Positions 1 through 11,048 of a DNA stretch of 64,000 nucleotides are shown here, piece after piece. The translations under genes were made by a program, and so were the position numbers. Each line of letters opens with the position of its first letter. Position 1 is the first letter of the stretch. Below the pieces are notes generated by a model. That model did no database searches. It saw nothing but the letters and a program-made list of their open reading frames with translations, and had not been told where the DNA came from. The stretch is from Paenibacillus sp. BIC5C1 (GTDB taxonomy: Bacteria > Bacillota > Bacilli > Paenibacillales > Paenibacillaceae), in assembly GCF_032399705.1 (NCBI RefSeq), contig NZ_CP135922.1, forward strand, positions 4,030,001 through 4,094,000, given 5' to 3'.

Positions 1-2
1 TT

Positions 3-1163
<1,161 letters not shown>

Positions 1164-1228
1164 GCTAACTATATATGGACTACCTAAATAATGATTGATA
1201 AGCATGATGGATGTTCATCACATTAAAC

Positions 1229-1268
1229 AAAGACCTCCAGTCTTCTCACGAAGCTGGGGGTCTTTTGG
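1229..1268 (+). terminator. rho-independent terminator after the arabinofuranosidase
   Basis: Left arm AAAGACCTCCAG (1229-1240) pairs with CTGGGGGTCTTT (1254-1265), with one G-U pair, and an inner CTTC/GAAG stem (1242-1245/1250-1253) extends it. The right arm ends in TCTTTT. It lies 66 bases after the GH51 stop. Confidence 0.85.
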
Positions 1269-1462
1269 TGTTTCATTAACCCACAATTCAAATCTATAAG
1301 AGGATTTTGGAGCCATGAGTAAAAAAAGATTTGGTGAAAAGTAAAAAAAGTGCACAGACCAATTTTATCATTCCTCCACTTTAATCCAAAAGTAAAAAAT
1401 ATGCGGATTCTCGTCAATAACCTTTATATCCCGTTCTCGCTTTCTCGTTTAGACTATTTTCA

Positions 1463-1476
1463 AGAAAACGTATTCA
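1463..1476 (+). promoter_or_regulatory. possible cre (CcpA) site
   Basis: AGAAAACGTATTCA matches 12 of 14 positions of the cre consensus TGWAANCGNTNWCA. It sits 26 bases upstream of the importer lipoprotein start, where a bound CcpA would block transcription. The rest of the 339-base gap 1164-1502 holds only the terminator; I could not place a convincing promoter. Confidence 0.4.
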
Positions 1477-1502
1477 AATAGGATACTCAAGGGGGAAAGG
1501 AA

Positions 1503-3107
1503 ATGAACAAGAAAACCAAGACTTTAATGTTGTCCTTATGCATGTCGACCCTGTTACTCGCTGCCTGTACGAATGGAAGCACTATCGAGAAAGGTACATC
1601 CAATACCGATTCGGATGCCAACGAGGGCGGAATAACGACCATACACACCGTAACGTCAGAATATACTTCTGCCAAATATCCAAAGGGCGATGATATCACA
1701 AACAATGTGTGGATTGAGCGATACAAAGAACAGTTTAATATCGATGTCAAAACAGACTGGGTCAGCGATGAATATGATACCAAATTGAATTTGGCTATAG
1801 CATCGAATGATCTTCCCGATGTGTTTAGGGTTAACCCATCACAGTTAAGGCAGTTGGTCGAAGCAGATATGGTCATGGACCTTACTGACGTCTTTGAACA
1901 ACACGCTTCAGGACGTCTCAAAGGCTACATGGAAGCAGATGCAGACAGTTATGAATCAGGTAAGAAGGACGGCAAGCTGTACGGGATACCGCAAATGCAC
2001 TGGGGATTAATTGAACAACCAGACTTCATCTGGATCCGAAATGATTGGAAAGAAGAACTGGGTCTCCAGGATCCAAAATCTGTAGAAGACATCAAGAACA
2101 TTGCACTTAAATTTATGGAAAAGCACGGCGGGTATGGTATAGCAATAGATCAATCGCTCGATTACCTCAACCTGCTCGCCATTGCATGGAATGCGCATCC
2201 TGATATGTGGATGGAGGATAGCAGCGGGAAACTAGTATATGGTTCAGTTCAGCCAGAGATGAAAAATGCACTGACTGAATGGTCCGAATGGTACAAGCAA
2301 GGCATTATTGATCCGGAATTTGCAATCAAAGACTTTAATGCGATGAACGCGGATATCGTAGCAGGCAAGGTGGGCGTACAACCTTATTACCAGTGGTGGG
2401 GTTATAATCCTGGTGTCGATACAGTAGCCAATCTGGGAAAGGACGCAATCTTCTATCCGTATATCATCCCTACCATCGATGGAAAGGAAGCGAAACAATC
2501 CATTTTCTTCGCCAACAACAATTATATTGTCATGAAAAAGGGATTCAAGAGCCCTCAAGAAGTGATTAAGATTTTGAATGACTATGCTTACATCGTTGAT
2601 GAAGGCAATGGCAAGGAGTCCAAAGAAACACTGTCCGCTCTGCTGGACAACGATATTGCACATGTAGTAGGGGCGTTCCGTGTACTTAATCCGAATTCCG
2701 ATTACGAGCAGTTCGAAGCTGTATCAGCAGCCCTTCAATCCGAGGATACCAGTGGACTCACAACTTCGGGAATGTGGCAGAAATATAATAACAGTGTTGA
2801 GTTTATGAAAAATGCAACACCGGGAGCAGTGGGTGATTATTTGCAACAAGGTGCTCCAAAGAATGCGTATGGTCTGGCTAAGAAAGTACTCGATAACGAG
2901 AACTACACAAAGACGGCATTGTGGGGTGTCTCACCAGAGGTGCTGTCGAGTTACGGCACAACGCTGGATGATATCCTGACTGAAGGCTTCACCAAGATCA
3001 TTATGGGCAGTGAAAATATCGATTATTTCGATGTTGTCGTCCAAAATTGGCGAGCAGCCGGTGGCGATGAAGCAACCCAGGCAGTCAATGACGCCTACGG
3101 AAAATAA
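1503..3107 (+). CDS. ABC importer substrate-binding lipoprotein (LplA-like)
   Basis: A 534-residue extracellular solute-binding lipoprotein of a carbohydrate ABC importer. The signal peptide ends in the lipobox LLLAAC with Cys22 as the lipidated residue, followed by a short Ser/Thr/Asp-rich linker. Length and composition (over 500 residues, many Trp and Tyr in the body, such as the YQWWGYNPG stretch) fit the LplA/YtcQ class rather than the shorter MalE class. The start has a strong GGGGGAAAGG ribosome site 3-12 bases upstream. Two permease genes follow at once, making a standard lipoprotein-permease-permease operon. The substrate is unknown; the neighbouring arabinofuranosidase and the convergent YesN/YesM pair suggest a plant-type oligosaccharide, which is inference only. 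Confidence 0.9.
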   Translation: MNKKTKTLMLSLCMSTLLLAACTNGSTIEKGTSNTDSDANEGGITTIHTVTSEYTSAKYPKGDDITNNVWIERYKEQFNIDVKTDWVSDEYDTKLNLAIASNDLPDVFRVNPSQLRQLVEADMVMDLTDVFEQHASGRLKGYMEADADSYESGKKDGKLYGIPQMHWGLIEQPDFIWIRNDWKEELGLQDPKSVEDIKNIALKFMEKHGGYGIAIDQSLDYLNLLAIAWNAHPDMWMEDSSGKLVYGSVQPEMKNALTEWSEWYKQGIIDPEFAIKDFNAMNADIVAGKVGVQPYYQWWGYNPGVDTVANLGKDAIFYPYIIPTIDGKEAKQSIFFANNNYIVMKKGFKSPQEVIKILNDYAYIVDEGNGKESKETLSALLDNDIAHVVGAFRVLNPNSDYEQFEAVSAALQSEDTSGLTTSGMWQKYNNSVEFMKNATPGAVGDYLQQGAPKNAYGLAKKVLDNENYTKTALWGVSPEVLSSYGTTLDDILTEGFTKIIMGSENIDYFDVVVQNWRAAGGDEATQAVNDAYGK

Positions 3108-3139
3108 TAATGCGGTTGCCAAGAACGGAGGAATAATGA

Positions 3140-4030
3140 ATGCTGAGAAAATGGAAACAGCAGAGTCCCTACCATCTCATGTTGATCCCGAGCCTGGTCT
3201 TGGTCTTCATCTTTAGCTACATCCCTTTTTACGGACTTATTATTGCATTTCAAAAATACAATCCCGGTCTCGGTTTTAACTCTCCATGGGTCGGATGGGA
3301 TAATTTTTCGCATGTATTTAGTCAGCCGAACTTCGTAAGAACCATCTGGAATACGCTGTATATGTCCGTCTTCAAGATACTCGGCGGCATTATCGTGCCC
3401 GTTATTTTCGCATTACTGCTTAACGAGGTACTGCACAGTGGAATCAAACGTACATTTCAAACACTCGTATACATTCCGAACTTTCTTTCTTGGGTCATTA
3501 TGGCTGGCATCATGCTGGATATACTTAGCTCTGATGGCATTATCAACACATTTCTAGGCGTGTTCGGGATTGCACCTATTTCTTTTCTGGGCACACCGTC
3601 CATATTCCCTTGGACCATGATCGTAAGTGATATTTGGAAAGGCTTTGGATTCGGGACGGTTGTATATTTGGCAGCTCTAACCAGTATTGACCCTGGTCTA
3701 TATGAGGCAGCGGTTATTGATGGAGCTAAACGTTGGAAACAGACCCTCTACATTACTTTACCCCTTCTCATGCCAACGATTGTCTTAATGACTGTGTTGT
3801 CACTTGGTAACGTCCTCAACGCCGGATTCGACCAGATCTATAACCTGTATTCCCCTGTCGTGTATCAGACTGGAGATATTATTGATACCTATGTATACCG
3901 TCTGGGAATTCAGCAGGCTCAGTATTCGATTGGTACCGCTGTCGGATTATTTAAATCCATCATTTCCAGTGTTCTCGTTGCTGTATCGTACTTCCTGGCC
4001 TACAGGGTAGCAGGCTATCGTATCTTTTAA
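3140..4030 (+). CDS. ABC sugar importer permease, LplB-type
   Basis: A 296-residue inner-membrane permease with six predicted membrane segments, the first at residues 13-35. The cytoplasmic EAA loop that contacts the ATPase is clear: LYEAAVIDGAKRWKQ with the EAA at residues 189-191. N-terminal features (SYIPFYGLIIAFQKYNP) are typical of LplB/YteP permeases, which pair with LplC/YtcP partners. The start is the ATG 8 bases after GGAGG at 3127-3131; an ATG four bases earlier is out of frame. It forms a heterodimer with the next gene's product. Confidence 0.92.
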   Translation: MLRKWKQQSPYHLMLIPSLVLVFIFSYIPFYGLIIAFQKYNPGLGFNSPWVGWDNFSHVFSQPNFVRTIWNTLYMSVFKILGGIIVPVIFALLLNEVLHSGIKRTFQTLVYIPNFLSWVIMAGIMLDILSSDGIINTFLGVFGIAPISFLGTPSIFPWTMIVSDIWKGFGFGTVVYLAALTSIDPGLYEAAVIDGAKRWKQTLYITLPLLMPTIVLMTVLSLGNVLNAGFDQIYNLYSPVVYQTGDIIDTYVYRLGIQQAQYSIGTAVGLFKSIISSVLVAVSYFLAYRVAGYRIF

Positions 4031-4045
4031 GGAGGAACTACCATT

Positions 4046-4936
4046 ATGATCTATGATAAAAGTGTAAGTAGGCGCTTGTTCCATATCCTAAATTACACGA
4101 TATTGCTTCTAATCTCCCTTCTATGTATCCTACCATTTATCAACCTGTTGGCTGTTTCATTCAGTAGCAGTTCCGCTGTATCTGCGGGAAGCGTGACGTT
4201 CTGGCCAGTTGAATTCACGACTAAGGCTTATGAATTTGCATTAACTGGAGGTTCATTTTTCTCCTCTCTCTGGGTGGCGATCCAACGAACTGTTCTCGGA
4301 ACGTTTGTGAATCTGGTTCTGATCGTACTCACAGCCTACCCGCTATCCAAATCCAAACAAAAATTGATGGGTCGTAACATCTACATGGGATTCTTCATTG
4401 TGACCATGTTATTTAGCGGAGGATTAATTCCTACCTATCTGGTGGTCGTCAAAATGGGATTGATTGATTCGATTTGGTCTCTGATTCTGCCCGGAGCTCT
4501 ACCCGTGTTTAGTATGATTATTCTTATGAATTTCATTAGAGGTTTGCCAGAGGAGATTGAAGAATCGGCAATTATCGACGGTGCCGGGCCTATACAGGTA
4601 TTGCTTCGTATTCTACTGCCGCTCCTCAAACCCGCTCTCGCAACGGTCGGTTTGTTCAGTATCGTCGGCCATTGGAATTCATGGTTCGATGGCATTATCT
4701 ATATGAACAATCCAGCCAATTATCCATTACAAAGCTACCTACAGACCCTGCTGCAAAGCTTTGAGCAAATTATGCTGAAAGCTGGATCAGACTATACTCA
4801 ATTGTTATCAATGATGAACGCCAGAACTGGGCGCGCCGCTCAAATGTTCTTGGGTGCCATTCCGATTTTACTCGTTTATCCGTTCTTGCAGAAATACTTT
4901 ACCAAGGGTTTGGTACTTGGTAGCGTCAAAGGGTAA
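4046..4936 (+). CDS. ABC sugar importer permease, LplC/YtcP-type
   Basis: A 296-residue permease, partner of the preceding one. GGAGG directly after the upstream stop (4031-4035) sets the start, so the two genes are translationally close. The EAA-like loop reads EEIEESAIIDGAGPIQ, with Ser in place of the usual second Ala, a variant common in this subfamily. The C-terminus PFLQKYFTKGLVLGSVKG is the classic YtcP/LplC ending. No ATP-binding subunit is encoded nearby; this class usually shares a MsmX-like ATPase encoded elsewhere. A strong terminator follows the stop. Confidence 0.92.
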   Translation: MIYDKSVSRRLFHILNYTILLLISLLCILPFINLLAVSFSSSSAVSAGSVTFWPVEFTTKAYEFALTGGSFFSSLWVAIQRTVLGTFVNLVLIVLTAYPLSKSKQKLMGRNIYMGFFIVTMLFSGGLIPTYLVVVKMGLIDSIWSLILPGALPVFSMIILMNFIRGLPEEIEESAIIDGAGPIQVLLRILLPLLKPALATVGLFSIVGHWNSWFDGIIYMNNPANYPLQSYLQTLLQSFEQIMLKAGSDYTQLLSMMNARTGRAAQMFLGAIPILLVYPFLQKYFTKGLVLGSVKG

Positions 4937-4938
4937 TT

Positions 4939-4972
4939 AAAAGAGCTTGCAGTTAATCCTGCAAGCTCTTTT
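4939..4972. terminator. bidirectional rho-independent terminator
   Basis: Perfect 14-base arms AAAAGAGCTTGCAG (4939-4952) and CTGCAAGCTCTTTT (4959-4972) around a 6-base loop. A-tract on the left and T-tract on the right make it usable from both sides, between the importer operon and the convergent histidine kinase gene. Confidence 0.9.
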
Positions 4973-5043
4973 GGTGTGTTCACCCTATGTAACATAGTTG
5001 GAATCGTTCTACTATGGTAAACATATGCATGAATCCATGTTGA

Positions 5044-6795
5044 CTACGTTATTTCTATGATGGCAGGTAACAGAATGGTAAAAGTCGTGCCTTCTCCAAT
5101 CTGACTAGCCACCTGTATTCCATAAGGCTTGCCGAAATGAAGTTGAATACGCCGCTGCACATTATGCAGGCCGATTCCTGTTCCTTTGTCTGCTTCGAGC
5201 TTATCTTCCATAAAGTTCTGAATCGTATGTTGATCCATACCAACGCCATTATCGCAGACTTCGATTACAATATCACTGCCCTGAGGTTGAATCCGAATGC
5301 TAATAGCCCCGTCTTCTTCGAATTCAGCCAAACCGTGAAAGATCGCATTCTCCACAATGGGCTGCAGGATCATTTTGGGCATATAATAATCGAGCAGTCT
5401 CTCCTCAATTTCATAATTCATCTGAATACAGTCGTAGTACCTGACATTCTGGATCGTCACATAATTCGCTATATTATCGATTTCTTCACGAATCGTTACG
5501 AGGGTTCCATCGGATCTTGTTGCATAACGAAGCATCGAGATTAATGCATCTGTCATTTCCACGATTTTGTCGGCCTGCTGCATGGAGGCAATCCATTTCA
5601 CTGAACCCAGTGTGTTATACAGGAAATGAGGCTTGATCTGGTCGTGAAGCGCACGCATCTCGGCCTTTGCTTTCTCTATTTCTTCCTGCTGCATTCGCTC
5701 AACCATAAGCTTCAATTCATGTGACATCTTGTTAAATCGAACCGATAAATGCCCAATCTCATCGCGAGAACGAATATGTTCAACTTGTTCAAACTGCCCC
5801 TTCTCGACCAAAGAGATATTGCGCAGCAGCTTCTTGATGGGGGTGGTGATGACATGAGATAGAAAAATCGAAATAATGGCAGCAAAAAGAACCAGAACAA
5901 TGGACAGTGTCACCAGATTATGCCCTAATATTTTGCCGTCCGCAGTCAGCTCATCCAAAGGCATGTATAAGTATGTAGTCCATTTCTGCTGACTAAGTGG
6001 ACTGGTCACCACAACATTTAATGATTCGGGTGGACGAACATTGTCCCGGAACAATGTACCGATTAAGCGGTCATTCACGTTATAAACAATTTTGTCATTC
6101 TCATCGACGATCATGAACCTGGAACGTAGCCCTTCCTGCAAATTACGATTAACGATTTCGATGAACTTTATATCAATGCTGACGACAATCACGCCAAGCA
6201 GTTCTCCGCTAGCCACATCATGAATTTTGCGAGCGTGTGACACTGCCAGAATTTTATTCTTTAATTGCTCATCGATCCGGGTTGTCAATGTGATGGTTCG
6301 ATCATTATCATGCATGAATTTTTTGAACCACAATTCGTTCGCCACTTTGAAGTCCGGGTCAATAGGCTGGTTAGGACTGACAAACAGATCTTGCCCCCCG
6401 TTCAAATTATAGAGGTAGATGGAAAATACGCGATCTTTCATCATGATATAATTCATCAAAATATTGTACGCGGCAATCTCATTTTGTTCATCACCCTCTC
6501 GCAGAAAATCCTGGATCGGAAAGCTTCCTTCATGGGTTGCAGATAAATTGTTGCTAAGGCCATTACTGGCAAGCAGCGTGATCTTCTCAATTTCCTTTAG
6601 GAACTCGTCGATGCGAATATTCGTCTGCTTGGCCAGATCGGTGAGCAGATTGGTGTAATTTTGTGCCAATAATCGCTCTGAGGAATAATACGAACTAATC
6701 GTCATCACAAATACAGGGAGAATGATGACTGTAATACATATCACCATGATTTTGTACTTAATTCGTAAGGGCTGGGCGTGCTTCATATGCTGCAC
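5044..6795 (-). CDS. sensor histidine kinase, YesM-type
   Basis: A 583-residue membrane sensor kinase. Membrane segments at about residues 14-36 and 291-314 enclose an extracellular sensing domain of roughly 250 residues, followed by a HAMP linker. The kinase core has the His_kinase signature HDQIKPHFLYNTLG with the phospho-accepting His390, an N-box QPIVENAIFHG (Asn482) and G-boxes DNGVGMD and GTGIGLHNVQRR. It lies 13 bases downstream of the response regulator gene and is co-transcribed with it. Such pairs usually sense an extracellular sugar and switch on a neighbouring importer; here the importer at 1503-4936 faces them convergently. That link is inferred from position. Confidence 0.92.
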   Translation of the reverse strand: MQHMKHAQPLRIKYKIMVICITVIILPVFVMTISSYYSSERLLAQNYTNLLTDLAKQTNIRIDEFLKEIEKITLLASNGLSNNLSATHEGSFPIQDFLREGDEQNEIAAYNILMNYIMMKDRVFSIYLYNLNGGQDLFVSPNQPIDPDFKVANELWFKKFMHDNDRTITLTTRIDEQLKNKILAVSHARKIHDVASGELLGVIVVSIDIKFIEIVNRNLQEGLRSRFMIVDENDKIVYNVNDRLIGTLFRDNVRPPESLNVVVTSPLSQQKWTTYLYMPLDELTADGKILGHNLVTLSIVLVLFAAIISIFLSHVITTPIKKLLRNISLVEKGQFEQVEHIRSRDEIGHLSVRFNKMSHELKLMVERMQQEEIEKAKAEMRALHDQIKPHFLYNTLGSVKWIASMQQADKIVEMTDALISMLRYATRSDGTLVTIREEIDNIANYVTIQNVRYYDCIQMNYEIEERLLDYYMPKMILQPIVENAIFHGLAEFEEDGAISIRIQPQGSDIVIEVCDNGVGMDQHTIQNFMEDKLEADKGTGIGLHNVQRRIQLHFGKPYGIQVASQIGEGTTFTILLPAIIEIT

Positions 6796-6808
6796 CTCTA
6801 TTCACGGA

Positions 6809-8431
6809 TCATATTAATCCCTGCTGTTGTTCTCGATATTCCTCAGGAGTAAATCCTACGGATTTTTTGAAAATCTTACTGAAGTACGTGTAATTATGGT
6901 AGCCCACCTTGTCAGCGATTTCATATACTCTCAGTTCCCTGCTCAATAGGTAAGCCTTGGCATGTTCAATCCGAACACGTGTCAGGTAGGTGATAAAGTT
7001 CTCTCCTTTTTCCTGCTTAAACAATCGACTGAGATACGAAGGGTTGACACTGATCTGGTTAGCTATACTCTGCAACGAAATATCCTCGGCATAATACTTG
7101 TCCATCAACTCAATTGCGAGGTCTGTGTAAGAACGTTCCTGCATGATCAGGGAATCGGTTTTAAAGTAATACGCGATATGAGCCAGCATAACTTGGTGAA
7201 TATCCTCCCAATACTCTCCCTTCAAAACGATTTCGTAAGGCGATCTATCGGTGAATGAAAGCTTGCCTCTTTCAGTAGCCCGTGAGAGATGGGAGTGTAT
7301 GGTTTCCATCACCCTGATATATTGCTTGCGAATACTGCTCTCATCTGCTCGTTGCACCTCCAAATCAGAGCGGATTTCTTCAAGAAATTCCTCAGCCTTT
7401 ATGTTGTCTTTACTCACCCATAATTTAAGGAAATCTCGTTCCTGCTCCGGACTGAGCACTCCATTCACTTCTCTCCGAGCTGGAGCTTGAATCACGTCCG
7501 CGTAATACAGAATCTGGTTACTGCCTTTAAAGAAACTTTGTTTTAGGGCGAATTCTGCTTCTCGACATGCCTTTCTTATGCCATGAAAACCGGAAACAAT
7601 TGTACTTACACCCGCTGAGAGTGACAGATTCATAAAATCCTTGATTGAAGACAGAAGCTTATTACATAATTTGTTTAGATCAGCTTGCACAGACTCACTC
7701 CCAGGAAGAACATTGACAATAACCCAATATTCAGATGAGCTTTCCACGAAAATCTCTTTCTCCCATTTGGATGGAATGATCTCTTCCATAATATTCAGAA
7801 TAGAGAATCGAAGTAGTTTTTCCCCCTTCTCGACATATTTCCTCTTCGCGTCCTCGTAATAGTTGACAACAAACTGGATGACGACCAACTTGTCTGATCG
7901 TATACGGAAATGCATTTCTTCAGCTTTGGATATCATATCCTTTTCATTTATGAATCCGCTTACAACATCTTGGAAGAAGCTATCTTTTAGATGTCTCAGG
8001 CTCTTGAAATAGTCATGTGTCATAAATGGTACGTTAGTCTTAGTGTCACGTTCACTTTTTAATTTCTCTTCAATGGTGGTAAGAAGATCAACTAGAGAGC
8101 TTTCTGTAATCTCACTTTTAATCAAGTAGTCTACAGCCCCAAGCTTCAGTGCCTCTTTTACATAAAGGAATTCGTCAAAATTGCTCAGGATGACATATTT
8201 GCAGGTTTTCAGCAAACAAGATGCCTCTTGTATGAGCTCTAACCCATCCATGATCGGCATCTTGATATCGGTAATAATTAGATCGGGGGTCACTTCTAGC
8301 GCGAGTTCCAACGCTTCCTTCCCGTTCCCCGCTTCTCCGGCAACATAGAAATTGTACTCTTCCCAGTTTAGCATGGAACGAATTCCAACCCGCATGAGCA
8401 GTTCATCCTCTACGATCATCAGTTTATACAT
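6809..8431 (-). CDS. response regulator with AraC-type DNA-binding domain, YesN-type
   Basis: A 540-residue transcription factor: receiver domain in the first 120 residues (acidic pocket VEDE, phosphorylated Asp55 in IITDIKMP), a long middle region, and a C-terminal AraC double helix-turn-helix of about 100 residues (SLQSIANQISVNPSYLSRLF and IADKVGYHNYTYFSKIFK). Phosphorylated by the kinase encoded next. I chose the ATG at 8431: GGAGG (8438-8442) directly abuts an upstream in-frame ATG at 8437 but is 6 bases from this one. Likely target: a sugar-uptake operon nearby. The 211 bases between it and the next gene hold one terminator and no clear promoter. Confidence 0.92.
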   Translation of the reverse strand: MYKLMIVEDELLMRVGIRSMLNWEEYNFYVAGEAGNGKEALELALEVTPDLIITDIKMPIMDGLELIQEASCLLKTCKYVILSNFDEFLYVKEALKLGAVDYLIKSEITESSLVDLLTTIEEKLKSERDTKTNVPFMTHDYFKSLRHLKDSFFQDVVSGFINEKDMISKAEEMHFRIRSDKLVVIQFVVNYYEDAKRKYVEKGEKLLRFSILNIMEEIIPSKWEKEIFVESSSEYWVIVNVLPGSESVQADLNKLCNKLLSSIKDFMNLSLSAGVSTIVSGFHGIRKACREAEFALKQSFFKGSNQILYYADVIQAPARREVNGVLSPEQERDFLKLWVSKDNIKAEEFLEEIRSDLEVQRADESSIRKQYIRVMETIHSHLSRATERGKLSFTDRSPYEIVLKGEYWEDIHQVMLAHIAYYFKTDSLIMQERSYTDLAIELMDKYYAEDISLQSIANQISVNPSYLSRLFKQEKGENFITYLTRVRIEHAKAYLLSRELRVYEIADKVGYHNYTYFSKIFKKSVGFTPEEYREQQQGLI

Positions 8432-8583
8432 GAGCATCCTCCAACATGAACCATTTTCACTATTTTACCATTAATCCAATTATTGCAAAGATGTCTAGCC
8501 GCCCTATTGATTGTGATTTTTAAGCGTATCACTGTTCAGAAAAGATAATGCCTTAGCATGATCGACGAAACGCAAACCCAAAC

Positions 8584-8626
8584 ACCAAAAATACTGATTC
8601 CGTATGTTGGAATCAGTACTTTTGGT
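8584..8626 (-). terminator. rho-independent terminator after the GH3 gene
   Basis: Arms 8584-8601 (ACCAAAAATACTGATTCC) and 8609-8626 (GGAATCAGTACTTTTGGT) pair with a single mismatch around a 7-base loop. On the minus strand it follows the GH3 stop by 16 bases and ends in a T-rich stretch. Confidence 0.75.
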
Positions 8627-8642
8627 CAGTACTAATCGTACT

Positions 8643-10916
8643 TTAATCCGTTCTCACAGGTAACTTACCCTCAGCTTTCCGTTGGCCAACCAGCACTTTG
8701 ATCCCTGCTGTCGTATTGGGCTCCTGCTTTCCGTACACGGCAAGCCCTGATCGCACATTCTGTAAATAAATCATCTCGTACGGGTTGCCGAGCGACAATA
8801 GGGAGTATCGCTGATTACTCCTGTTCATCGTATCAATCAAGGTTTGATAATCGGACCATCCGAACTCACTGGCCACGTTACGGAACTGGTAAGATGCGAG
8901 AATGACGTAGTCAGCCTGTCCAATCGCCTTAAGGGCTTCATTCGTCTTCCCTTGTCCAATAAGAGAAATTTCTGTCTTCAGAGATAGGTTACTTGCAGCT
9001 TGTATCAGTTGCTTCTCGAGTTGCTTTCCCTGTTCCTGTTCAGCTGCGAGAATAACGACCCGGTCACCTTGCTGAATTTGATCCGGAAGTACACCCTCGC
9101 GGCTGGCCAATACGGTGACCGCTCTCTCTGCAATTTCCTGCTCCACCGCCCGATGCTGCTTCGATCCAATGACACCGTTAAGCTCGTTTAGCTTTTGCAC
9201 CAGAGTCTGGCTGCGTTCAAACAAACCATATTTGGCTTTCAGCTCCAAAATTCGTTTTACTGAAGCATGAATGGTTTCGTCCGGGATCTTCCCGCTCTTC
9301 ACCGCGTTCACCAGCGTTTGATGTGCAGCCGCCGGATCTTTTGGCATAAGGATGATATCAACACCTGCAGAAACAGCACGTTCCACGGCTTTATTCTCTC
9401 CAAAATGCTCCGCGATCGCCTTCATGGTAAATGCGTCAGAAATGATCAGACCCTCGTATCCCAACTCCCCTCGAAGCAGTCCGGTCAGCACTTTTTTGGA
9501 TAAGGTTGCAGGTATGGGCACATTCTTTCCGTCTTTGAATGAAGTAACATGCTCGTTATCAATGGCAGGGAAAGCAATGTGTGCAGTCATGATCATCTCG
9601 ACCCCGTTTTCAATCGCATCCCGAAATGGTTTTAATTCTACCGCATCAAGTCGCGCCCGGTTATGGGTTAGTACCGGCATACCGAGATGAGAGTCTACGG
9701 TTGTATCCCCATGCCCCGGAAAATGCTTAACTGCCGCGATCACCCCGGATTGCTGTAGACCCTTTATTGTTGCTAGACCAAGCTGCGTCACCAAATTCGC
9801 GTCTGAGCCAAACGATCGTATGCCAATGATTGGGTTGTCTGGATTGCTATTTATGTCGAGCACTGGCGCAAAGTTGATCTGTATCCCCAGTGCCTTTAGC
9901 TCTTCCCCTGTCAACTGACCAGCCGCTTCGGCCAATGCCGTATCTCCCGTTGCGCCGAGCGCCATTTGCCCCGGCAGATTCGTCCCGCCCGGTATCCGCT
10001 TAACGACGCCTCCTTCTTGGTCGATGCTAAGAAATAAAGGAATATCACCGGCTTCTCTTTGCATGTCATGTGTGAGCGTTGTCAGCTGCCTGATATCTAC
10101 AATATTTTTATCGAAAAGAATAAGCCCGCCCAAATCTTGATCATGAATGCTGCGTTTCAGTCCTTCATTAACGGTCGTAGTCACTTTACCGTTCCATTGC
10201 CTAATGTCCGGCATAAGCATCTGGCCGACTTGTTCGCTTACGGTCATATAGGATATCAGCTTGTCCCAATCTTGAGTACGAATAGCCGCTTCGCGTTCGA
10301 ACCGAATCACTCGTGACATAAACACAGCATATTCCGCTCGCGTGACCGTTTGATTCGGACGATAGGTACCATCCGAATACCCGCCGACCAAGCCGTTGGA
10401 GCTCAAGATGAGAATGGGTGCCTCAGCCCAATGTTGTTTCGTATCTGACCAATTGGCTGGCTGCTTGCCTTCCAAGAGTGAATACGCACGCGTAAGGAAT
10501 GCCGCAGTTTCGGCGCGGCTAAGCGGTGCGTCCGGCCGGAAGGAGCCACCAGGAAATCCGCTGGCAAGTCCGTTTTTTGATGCTAATGCTATTTCCCGAT
10601 AAAAGGGGTGCGTTGTCGGAACATCCGAATAAGTCGTTGTACCTTCCACCGGCTTCTCCAGCTGTTGAGGATAAAGCTCCCGCACCATAAACGTGACGGC
10701 TTGCGCCCTGGTTACCAACCCTTGGGGCTTAAATATTCCATTTCCATACCCTGCGACTGTTCCACGTTCGGCCATATACTCGATACCGTCTTCTGCCCAC
10801 TTCGAATGCTGCAGATCGGTAAAACGTTCTTCCGCATCTGCACTTCCTGCCCATATGAGCATAGAACCGAGAACTGCACCAAATATCGCTATCATTTTTA
10901 GTTGCATCTTTTTCAC
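8643..10916 (-). CDS. SLH-anchored beta-N-acetylglucosaminidase, GH3 (NagZ-like)
   Basis: A 757-residue exported enzyme. Signal peptide (cleavage near SADA, residue 28), then three SLH motifs at about 30-75, 95-140 and 155-205, which bind pyruvylated cell-wall polymer, then a two-domain GH3 hydrolase. The NagZ-type motif KHFPGHGDTTVDSH (residues 397-410) carries the Asp408-His410 dyad used as acid/base in this subgroup, and LIISDAFTMKA holds the nucleophile Asp494. Activity predicted: removal of terminal GlcNAc from muropeptides or other beta-GlcNAc glycans at the cell surface. It stands alone between two terminators or divergent genes. In Bacillus subtilis NagZ has no SLH part, so this version is fixed to the wall. 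Confidence 0.9.
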   Translation of the reverse strand: MKKMQLKMIAIFGAVLGSMLIWAGSADAEERFTDLQHSKWAEDGIEYMAERGTVAGYGNGIFKPQGLVTRAQAVTFMVRELYPQQLEKPVEGTTTYSDVPTTHPFYREIALASKNGLASGFPGGSFRPDAPLSRAETAAFLTRAYSLLEGKQPANWSDTKQHWAEAPILILSSNGLVGGYSDGTYRPNQTVTRAEYAVFMSRVIRFEREAAIRTQDWDKLISYMTVSEQVGQMLMPDIRQWNGKVTTTVNEGLKRSIHDQDLGGLILFDKNIVDIRQLTTLTHDMQREAGDIPLFLSIDQEGGVVKRIPGGTNLPGQMALGATGDTALAEAAGQLTGEELKALGIQINFAPVLDINSNPDNPIIGIRSFGSDANLVTQLGLATIKGLQQSGVIAAVKHFPGHGDTTVDSHLGMPVLTHNRARLDAVELKPFRDAIENGVEMIMTAHIAFPAIDNEHVTSFKDGKNVPIPATLSKKVLTGLLRGELGYEGLIISDAFTMKAIAEHFGENKAVERAVSAGVDIILMPKDPAAAHQTLVNAVKSGKIPDETIHASVKRILELKAKYGLFERSQTLVQKLNELNGVIGSKQHRAVEQEIAERAVTVLASREGVLPDQIQQGDRVVILAAEQEQGKQLEKQLIQAASNLSLKTEISLIGQGKTNEALKAIGQADYVILASYQFRNVASEFGWSDYQTLIDTMNRSNQRYSLLSLGNPYEMIYLQNVRSGLAVYGKQEPNTTAGIKVLVGQRKAEGKLPVRTD

Positions 10917-11019
10917 TCCTGTTGCTGTTCTATGTAAGATAAATAGACGCTTTTGATATACGTTTTGTTGCGTTTGGTCGCTGTTTTTATCGCCCTGCTA
11001 CTTATCCCCCTAAGATCAC

Positions 11020-11048
11020 TTGACTGTTGTCGCAGCATCTAAGATAAT
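11020..11048 (+). promoter_or_regulatory. sigma-A-type promoter for the helicase gene
   Basis: TTGACT (11020-11025) and GATAAT (11043-11048) separated by exactly 17 bases, 60 bases upstream of the helicase start in the gap between divergent genes. Confidence 0.6.
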
